64,000 bases of DNA from DASRDR01 sp963812945 [NCBI: uncultured Candidatus Rokubacteria bacterium] (GTDB lineage: Bacteria > Methylomirabilota > Methylomirabilia > Rokubacteriales), in assembly GCA_963812945.1 (NCBI GenBank), contig CAWEXD010000008.1:1736001-1800000 (forward strand), in the 5' to 3' direction. The translations under genes and the position numbers were made by a program. The number at the start of each line of letters is the position of its first letter. Position 1 is the stretch's first letter. Under the pieces are notes generated by a model that worked only from the letters and a program-made list of their open reading frames with translations, was not told the origin of the DNA and made no database searches. Below, in pieces: positions 59,258 to 64,000 of this stretch.

Positions 59258-60380
59258 GCTCCGGATCGGGATCCCCCGCGTCCTGAACCTCTGGTCGACC
59301 CACCAGTTCTGGTTCGGGCTCTTCACCGCGCTCGGCATCGATCCCCGGGCCCTCGTGTTCTCCTCGGACACCTCCGAGGAGCAGGGCCGCCAGTTCGGCA
59401 AGGGCCGCGGCACCGTCGACTGCTGCTACCCGGTGAAGTGCATGTCCGGCCATTACGGCGAGCTCGTCTTCGGCCAGCGGGAGAAGCTCGACCTCATCTT
59501 CTCGCCCATGATCTACAACCTGCCGTCCTTTCTGAGCGGCCACGTCGCGAGGACCCTCACCTGCCCGCGCGTCATGGCCGCTCCCGAAAACATCAAGGCC
59601 GGCTTCCTCAAGGAGCGGGACGTCTTCGCCGAGCACGGGATCCGCTACGTCGCCCCGTTCGTCTCGCTCGACGAGCCCCTGCTCGTCCCGAAGCAGCTCT
59701 TCGAGGGCCTGCGGGACGCGCTGCCCGGCCTCACGCCCGCCGAGACGACGCGGGCGGTCGACGAGGGCTACGCCGCTCTGCGCGCCTTCTCCGAGCGCCT
59801 GCGCCGGCAGTCGCGGGAGGTCCTGGAGTGGTGCGCGCGCGAGGACCGGCCGGCCATCCTCGTGCTGGCCCGCCCCTATCACATGGACCCCGGGATCGGC
59901 CACGAGATCGAGGTCGACCTCCAGGCCCAGGGCTACCCGATCCTCTGGGCCCAGTACCTCCCGATCGACACGGACCTCCTGGACTGGGCCTTCGGCGCTG
60001 ACGTCGCGGCGGGGCACATCCGCTCGCCGCTCGACATCCGCGACATCTGGCCGTCTTCCTACAGCTCCAACACGAACGAGATCATCTGGGGGGCGAAGTT
60101 CGCGGCCCGCGTGCCCTGGATCGCGGGCGTCGTCCGCCTCTCGAGCTACGAGTGCGGCATGGACCAGCCGACCTACACCCCGGTGCAGCAGACCGTCGAG
60201 CGCTCCGGCACTCTCTTCTTCTCGTTCCAGGATCTCGACGCCACGAAGCCGGCCGGCTCCATGAAGATCCGGGTGGAGACCATCACGCACTATCTCGGCG
60301 GGCTCGCCAAGTCGATCATCGAGACGAAGAAGGCCGCGATGCCGCCCGGCTGTCCTCTCCTCGGGCCGATGACTGCGTAG
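59181..60380 (+). CDS. DUF2229 / 2-hydroxyacyl-CoA dehydratase-like protein
   Basis: The 399-residue protein opens KLRIGIPRVLNLWSTHQFWF and has cysteines in VDCCYPVKCMSGHYG and SSYECGMDQPTY. Its YHMDPGIGHEIEVDLQAQGY block is typical of the DUF2229/2-hydroxyacyl-CoA dehydratase-activator proteins. It probably binds an Fe-S cluster. A GTG at 59181 is used. The C-terminal 58 residues occur again, without the cysteine, at 62076-62248. Confidence 0.72.
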   Translation: MATLTLPRWFARTPSAAPAPPPSRAKLRIGIPRVLNLWSTHQFWFGLFTALGIDPRALVFSSDTSEEQGRQFGKGRGTVDCCYPVKCMSGHYGELVFGQREKLDLIFSPMIYNLPSFLSGHVARTLTCPRVMAAPENIKAGFLKERDVFAEHGIRYVAPFVSLDEPLLVPKQLFEGLRDALPGLTPAETTRAVDEGYAALRAFSERLRRQSREVLEWCAREDRPAILVLARPYHMDPGIGHEIEVDLQAQGYPILWAQYLPIDTDLLDWAFGADVAAGHIRSPLDIRDIWPSSYSSNTNEIIWGAKFAARVPWIAGVVRLSSYECGMDQPTYTPVQQTVERSGTLFFSFQDLDATKPAGSMKIRVETITHYLGGLAKSIIETKKAAMPPGCPLLGPMTA

Positions 60381-60638
60381 CGGCGAGTCCGCCTCCCGTC
60401 GATCCCGGCGCGCGCCCGGCCGGCGCGCCCGGGGCAGCAACGTGGCGGGACCCGTCGTCCCGTCGCGCTAATGGATCCGCTAAAGATCCAGGCGCAGGCC
60501 GACGCCACTGCGAGTCGGGCCCGGTAGGGTCTCCAAGCCAAGCGGTACGCACCGTGCGACCGCGATGGGCTGCGCTGCCGTCGAGGAGGGCTGCGCTCCG
60601 CCGCAACGAGGTCCCGGAATCGGTGTCGGGACTCGCAC

Positions 60639-60677
60639 TTGACAGTATCGGGCAATGTGTATCACTGTACTAGTACA
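60639..60677 (+). promoter_or_regulatory. TTGACA box and TGTACTAGTACA operator in a 520-bp gap
   Basis: In the 60381-60900 gap the only structure I see is TTGACA (60639-60644) followed by a perfect 12-bp palindrome TGTACTAGTACA (60666-60677) flanked by CACT/AGTG arms. Its T-G-T-A-C core resembles operators of YtrA-type GntR regulators. It lies about 230 bp before the lipoprotein gene. No regulator gene is adjacent. Confidence 0.4.
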
Positions 60678-60900
60678 ATAGTGTTATGTCTTGAGAGGAG
60701 AAGGCCATCGGCCGGCCTGAGCAACGACGAGTTGAGCCCAGGCCAATTGTGCAGATGCCCCCATGCGGGCCCTGGGCCTCCGGGCTTCATTCATAGGCAG
60801 AGCTGGCATGACCATGACACGCTGCCGAAGCCACACCATGGCTAATCCAGTGCGATCGAAACCATAGCCGCCGGCAGGCGGCCTTCGGAAGGAACAGGCC

Positions 60901-61470
60901 ATGGGTCTCCGGATCCTCGTCGCGCTGGCCATGTTGCCCGTGATCGTCGGTTGTGCCGGGCTGGAGTACCGGGACCAATCGACGCTCTCGCACACGCGGT
61001 ACGCCACCATTGAGAACTTCGGCGCCGAAGCCATCGAGGCCGAGAAAGTGGACGGCCTTCTCGAGGAGGTGGCCGAGATCCTCAACGTCGCCCTCGATCT
61101 GACCAAGCCGAAGGTCCGCATCATCGTCAGACCGTCCATCGAGATCCGTACCTTGTACCGTCGAACCATGACCATCGCCCCGGGCGGGGCGGATGCCCGG
61201 GCACTCTACTTCGCCGGAGCGACCCTCGTGATGATCCCCCGATACGACCGGACGATCCTCGGTCATGAGTTGGCTCACTACTTGACCGATCAGTACTTGA
61301 AGGGAACGCCCCGGCGCAAGTGGGAGCGAATCGCTCAGACGGTCGAGGACGCGCTTCCGGCCACACCGAAAAACGTGGCCGGCCAGTCGCCTTCGCCCGC
61401 CATCCTCGCCGCCCGGGCCGCTGTGGTTCCCCTCATGCCGGGGCCAACCAGTGCTTCGTCGCAAAGGTAG
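60901..61470 (+). CDS. Lipoprotein with HExxH zinc-metalloprotease motif
   Basis: The 189-residue protein has a lipoprotein signal with lipobox PVIVGC (Cys18) and a central HELAH motif at 122-126 in TILGHELAHYLTDQYL, typical of zincins. The nearby glutamate or His ligand cannot be fixed. GGAAGGA precedes ATG 60901. It may be an anchored peptidase of the envelope. The C-terminus is Ala/Pro-rich. Confidence 0.7.
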   Translation: MGLRILVALAMLPVIVGCAGLEYRDQSTLSHTRYATIENFGAEAIEAEKVDGLLEEVAEILNVALDLTKPKVRIIVRPSIEIRTLYRRTMTIAPGGADARALYFAGATLVMIPRYDRTILGHELAHYLTDQYLKGTPRRKWERIAQTVEDALPATPKNVAGQSPSPAILAARAAVVPLMPGPTSASSQR

Positions 61471-61491
61471 AGTGTTCGGACACGACCGGCA

Positions 61492-61686
61492 ATGAGTCTG
61501 ACAAGAACCTCCGCGCCCTCCGCAGATCCGAAGCTGATTGCGTGGTGGCGTGAGTTCGATCGGTCATGGCTGCGCCTTCGCGAGCATGCGGCTCATGATC
61601 CTCGGCGCTTGCGCGAAGCCTCCTCCGAGGTCGGACGCCTCGGCGCCGGGTGCGTGCCGCGATCCAGCCTGCGCGGCCTGGCGTAG
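61492..61686 (+). CDS. 64-aa small protein, doubtful
   Basis: A 64-codon frame reads MSLTRTSAPSADPKLIAWW with a helical middle and a basic end. No strong ribosome binding site is present. It fills the gap between the lipoprotein and GlsB-like genes. Confidence 0.3.
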   Translation: MSLTRTSAPSADPKLIAWWREFDRSWLRLREHAAHDPRRLREASSEVGRLGAGCVPRSSLRGLA

Positions 61687-61728
61687 GTTCGTCGCGAAGT
61701 AGCATCGAATAGCGAAAGGGGAACCGTG

Positions 61729-61977
61729 ATGAACTTCCTCGTGGCGATCATAATCGGCGGGGTCATCGGCTGGCTGGCCAGCCTCATCATGAAGACCAAT
61801 GCCCAGATGGGATTGCTCGCGAACATCGTGGTCGGCGTGGTGGGGTCCCTCATCGGGCACTGGGCCGCTGGCGCCCTCGGCATCGCGGCAGCGGGCAGCC
61901 TAGCGAACTGGCTTGTCTCGCTGGTCGGAGCGGTGGTCCTCATCGCCATCTTGCGGGCGCTGGGCGTCTTCAAGTAG
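61729..61977 (+). CDS. GlsB/YeaQ/YmgE family stress membrane protein
   Basis: The 82-residue protein is a transglycosylase-associated family member: FLVAIIIGGVIGWLASLIMK, then GLLANIVVGVVGSLIGHW and LVSLVGAVVLIAILRAL, three helices with conserved glycines. It is stress-linked in enteric bacteria, with unclear function. ATG 61729 is used, with AGGGGAACC upstream. Confidence 0.85.
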   Translation: MNFLVAIIIGGVIGWLASLIMKTNAQMGLLANIVVGVVGSLIGHWAAGALGIAAAGSLANWLVSLVGAVVLIAILRALGVFK

Positions 61978-62075
61978 CGCCCGCGGCTCCGCTGCGTCTC
62001 GCCTCGGGCGCCCCGTACTCAGTACGGCACGTCGAGCTCGTCGGATACCGCGGGCACCTGAAGAGCATCGTGGAG

Positions 62076-62248
62076 ATGGAAAAGCCGACCTACACCCCGG
62101 TGCAGCAGACCGTCGAGCGCTCCGGCACCCTCTTCGTCTCGCTCCAGGATCTCGACGCCACGAAGCCGGCCGGCTCCATGAAGATCCGGGTGGAGACCAT
62201 CACCCACTACCTCGGCGGGCACGCGAAGGGGATCATCGCGCGAAAGAG
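62076..62248 (+). pseudogene. Duplicated 3' fragment of the DUF2229 gene
   Basis: About 173 bp match 60159-60330 with roughly 90% identity by eye (PTYTPVQQTVERSGTLF, then KPAGSMKIRVETITHYLGG). The upstream cysteine codon context is lost and the fragment ends at LGGHAKGIIARK. There is no start codon context or full domain, so it is not a working gene. It abuts the SGNH-like fragment. Confidence 0.75.
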
Positions 62249-62658
62249 GGTTGGCCTTGGGCACCACACTTCGCCGGAGCAGCTCCTCCAGCCTCCGGGT
62301 CAGCTCCTCGAGCTGGCCGCGCCCGTAGGCCATCTCCTCGACCCGGTCCCCCTTGTGCGCCACCGACTCGACGTCATAGGCATGGTCGTCCTCCAGCATC
62401 CGGAGGACGTCGTTCAGCGGATAGTCGAACCATGAGTCGCCCTCGGCGACGAGAACGCCGGCCGTGGGCCGGGTCCCCCGCTGCCCGCACTCGCGCCGCG
62501 TCGGCGGCGGCGGCCGCAGGTCTCGCTCGCGTCCTTGCCCGGAGGACCCTGGTTGCCCTGGAGCGACTCCGCAGCGCGGCCGACCGTAGCTTCAGGACCT
62601 CGCGGGCCTCGGAACGGCCGACTTCGAGTGCCTTGCGCGTCATGCGATCAGCCGGCAT
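62249..62658 (-). pseudogene. SGNH-hydrolase-like gene, frameshifted and 3' truncated
   Basis: The ATG at 62658 opens MPADRMTRKALEVGRSEARE, then the coding frame must shift by one near 62470 to read TAGVLVAEGDSWFDYPLNDV (the SGNH block I G-D-S-W) and VESVAHKGDRVEEMAYGRGQ. It then stops making sense at about 62249, where it meets the duplicated fragment. Blocks II, III and V of SGNH enzymes are missing. It follows the outer-membrane-like gene by 33 bp. Confidence 0.5.
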
Positions 62659-62691
62659 CGCCAGTCTCCTGTGGGTATGTGGGCGGGCGGG

Positions 62692-63984
62692 CTACTGGAT
62701 CACCTCCATCGACACCGTGAACTCCGACGACGTCTTGAACCCGTTGGCCTCGTTCGCGCCGTCGGCGTACTTGAGCCTGATGCGGCCGTTGACGCCGCCC
62801 GCCACGGTCTTCAGGACCGGCTCGAGCCCCTTCACCACGGTCAGCGGCACCACCAGGGAGACCTCGACGCGCCCCGCCCACTGGCTCCCTCTGGTACTGC
62901 TGGTCGCGCGATCGTCGGCGAACCACCAGCCCTTCGCCATGATCTCGGCCGAGGGCGATCGCTCTCCGAACAGGCCGGGCAGCAGGAAGATCGGCGCCCA
63001 GGCGAACTGGCCCTGGACTCGGAAGGTGTCGCGCTGCGCGTCCGGTGGCGTCAGGGCCGGGTCCGTCTCCAGGAGATGCACGTACTGGGACGCCACTTCC
63101 AGGACCGGAGATATGGGAGCCCGCACCGCGGAATTGAAGAGCACGCGTCGCGTCCACGCCCACGGGAGGATCGTTCGCGCCCCCGCCGACAGCAGGAAGG
63201 TCGCCTGCGAGAGGTCCTGGTTGGCGACCAGCTCCCCCTCGACGAGCGCCGGCACGTACCATCTCGACGTCAGGCTCCGCTCGGCGCCGAGACGCAGCCC
63301 GAGCTTCGTGGTGACGTCGTCGTTGTCCGTGGACAGGCGGTTGTCGCTTCTCAGGTAGATCCGGGCGAAGTCGTTCGGCAAAAGCGACGGCACGTCCAGC
63401 ATCAGCGTCACGTTCCCCACCGTCTTCTTCGTGCCGTCCCGGAGCTCCTGATCAGGCGTGAAGCCGGGGTCGACCACCAGGGTGTACGGATCGATCGTGG
63501 TGACGGAAATCGGGACGAGGTGCATCACCGCGAGCGGACGGTACGAGCCGTCGGACCGGCGCTTCTCCGCCCGTATGCCGACGTCGATCATGTCCCCGGT
63601 CCTCACGCTCCCGGGAACGAGGTACAGGTAGGCGAGCCCCTCCGCCGTGATCAGGTCGACGCGCTCGGGCACCAGGGTCCTCGGCTCGTCGCCCAGCCGC
63701 CTGATGATCCACGTCCCCGGCGCGGCCAGGTTCCCGAGCCGATAGATCGGCGGCTCGCCGGGCAAGCCGACCTCCAGATTGTCATAGGCAACCTTGACGT
63801 AGCTCCGCGGCGTCAGCGATGGGTACTTCTTCGCGGTGTCATACGAGGCTCCGAGCTCGACGCGCTCCTCGGCCACCTCCTGCGCAGCGGCCAGACCGGT
63901 GCCGCCGTCCGGGCCCAACAGCCCGCCGCCGAGCAGCCCGGCGGCGAGGACTCCCACGAACCAGGCTGTTCGCATCTCCCTCAT
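62692..63984 (-). CDS. Predicted outer-membrane or secreted beta-strand protein, unknown
   Basis: The 430-residue protein has a signal peptide (FVGVLAAGLLGGGLLGPDGG, running to about residue 35) followed by alternating polar/hydrophobic strands (AYLYLVPGSVRTGDMIDVGI, YTLVVDPGFTPDQELRDG) and ends EFTVSMEVIQ with a C-terminal pattern compatible with a beta barrel. It may be a porin-like protein. No family is recognised. The start lies 16 bp from the window edge. Confidence 0.5.
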   Translation of the reverse strand: MREMRTAWFVGVLAAGLLGGGLLGPDGGTGLAAAQEVAEERVELGASYDTAKKYPSLTPRSYVKVAYDNLEVGLPGEPPIYRLGNLAAPGTWIIRRLGDEPRTLVPERVDLITAEGLAYLYLVPGSVRTGDMIDVGIRAEKRRSDGSYRPLAVMHLVPISVTTIDPYTLVVDPGFTPDQELRDGTKKTVGNVTLMLDVPSLLPNDFARIYLRSDNRLSTDNDDVTTKLGLRLGAERSLTSRWYVPALVEGELVANQDLSQATFLLSAGARTILPWAWTRRVLFNSAVRAPISPVLEVASQYVHLLETDPALTPPDAQRDTFRVQGQFAWAPIFLLPGLFGERSPSAEIMAKGWWFADDRATSSTRGSQWAGRVEVSLVVPLTVVKGLEPVLKTVAGGVNGRIRLKYADGANEANGFKTSSEFTVSMEVIQ

Positions 63985-64000
63985 GCCTCCGTCGAGCCCA

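Overview
The window is GC-rich bacterial DNA (about two thirds G+C by eye) packed with genes on both strands, many joined by ATGA or GTGA stop/start overlaps. Gene content suggests an uncultured soil or subsurface lineage. Pointers are a complete futalosine menaquinone set, an unusual cbb3-type oxidase locus, dipeptide-type ABC transporters, and a selenoprotein of the UGSC type. Methylomirabilota/Rokubacteria is my best guess, by inference only. I see no rRNA, tRNA, CRISPR array or transposase. Layout: 1-9 kb holds a TPR protein cut by the left edge and, on the minus strand, tldD, tldE, a PaaK-like adenylate-forming protein and a cbb3 oxidase operon. In that operon ccoN carries two one-base shifts, ccoO is fused to the diheme part of ccoP, and four small membrane proteins follow, including a CcoS-like protein and a detached FixP_N-like anchor. 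9-20 kb, minus strand, holds a cobalamin-binding protein, a YbaY/META envelope protein and a unit dppA-dppB-dppC-thiG-thiO whose ThiG lacks the expected catalytic residues. A thioredoxin-domain (YyaL) protein and YgfZ follow. 20-24 kb holds mutY, a uracil-DNA glycosylase/Nudix fusion, a membrane protein with a strongly structured leader, and a VapBC-type toxin-antitoxin pair. 24-35 kb holds a secreted CSLREA beta-helix protein, a DUF1554 protein, a divergent TPR regulator, an NHL protein with a lipoprotein, a receiver/ferritin-like fusion with in-frame repeats, def, pncA, queG and a methyltransferase. 35-40 kb, plus strand, holds chrA, an ABC binding protein, a CDGSH protein, a conserved partner and the UGSC selenoprotein. 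The last reads through an in-frame TGA at 39180-39182 that is followed by a 10-bp SECIS-like hairpin. 40-50 kb holds envelope genes (polysaccharide deacetylase, glycosyltransferase, uppS), two MaoC-fold proteins, mqnE-mqnA-mqnC facing mqnD, small proteins and a beta-hydroxyacid dehydrogenase. 50-58.6 kb holds the murQ-anmK cell-wall recycling pair, a lone receiver protein, an amidohydrolase and dppC-dppD-dppF. 58.6-64 kb is disturbed: a 5'-truncated dppC abuts a 5'-truncated 2-hydroxyacyl-CoA dehydratase activator gene, part of the next gene is duplicated 2 kb downstream, and that copy abuts a broken SGNH-like gene. These are either real rearrangements or assembly joins. How genes cooperate: the oxidase and the futalosine genes fit a menaquinone-based respiratory chain; MutY with the Nudix/UDG fusion fits oxidised and deaminated base repair; murQ with anmK fits muropeptide recycling; the CDGSH/partner/UGSC genes look like one redox or metabolic operon of unknown role.
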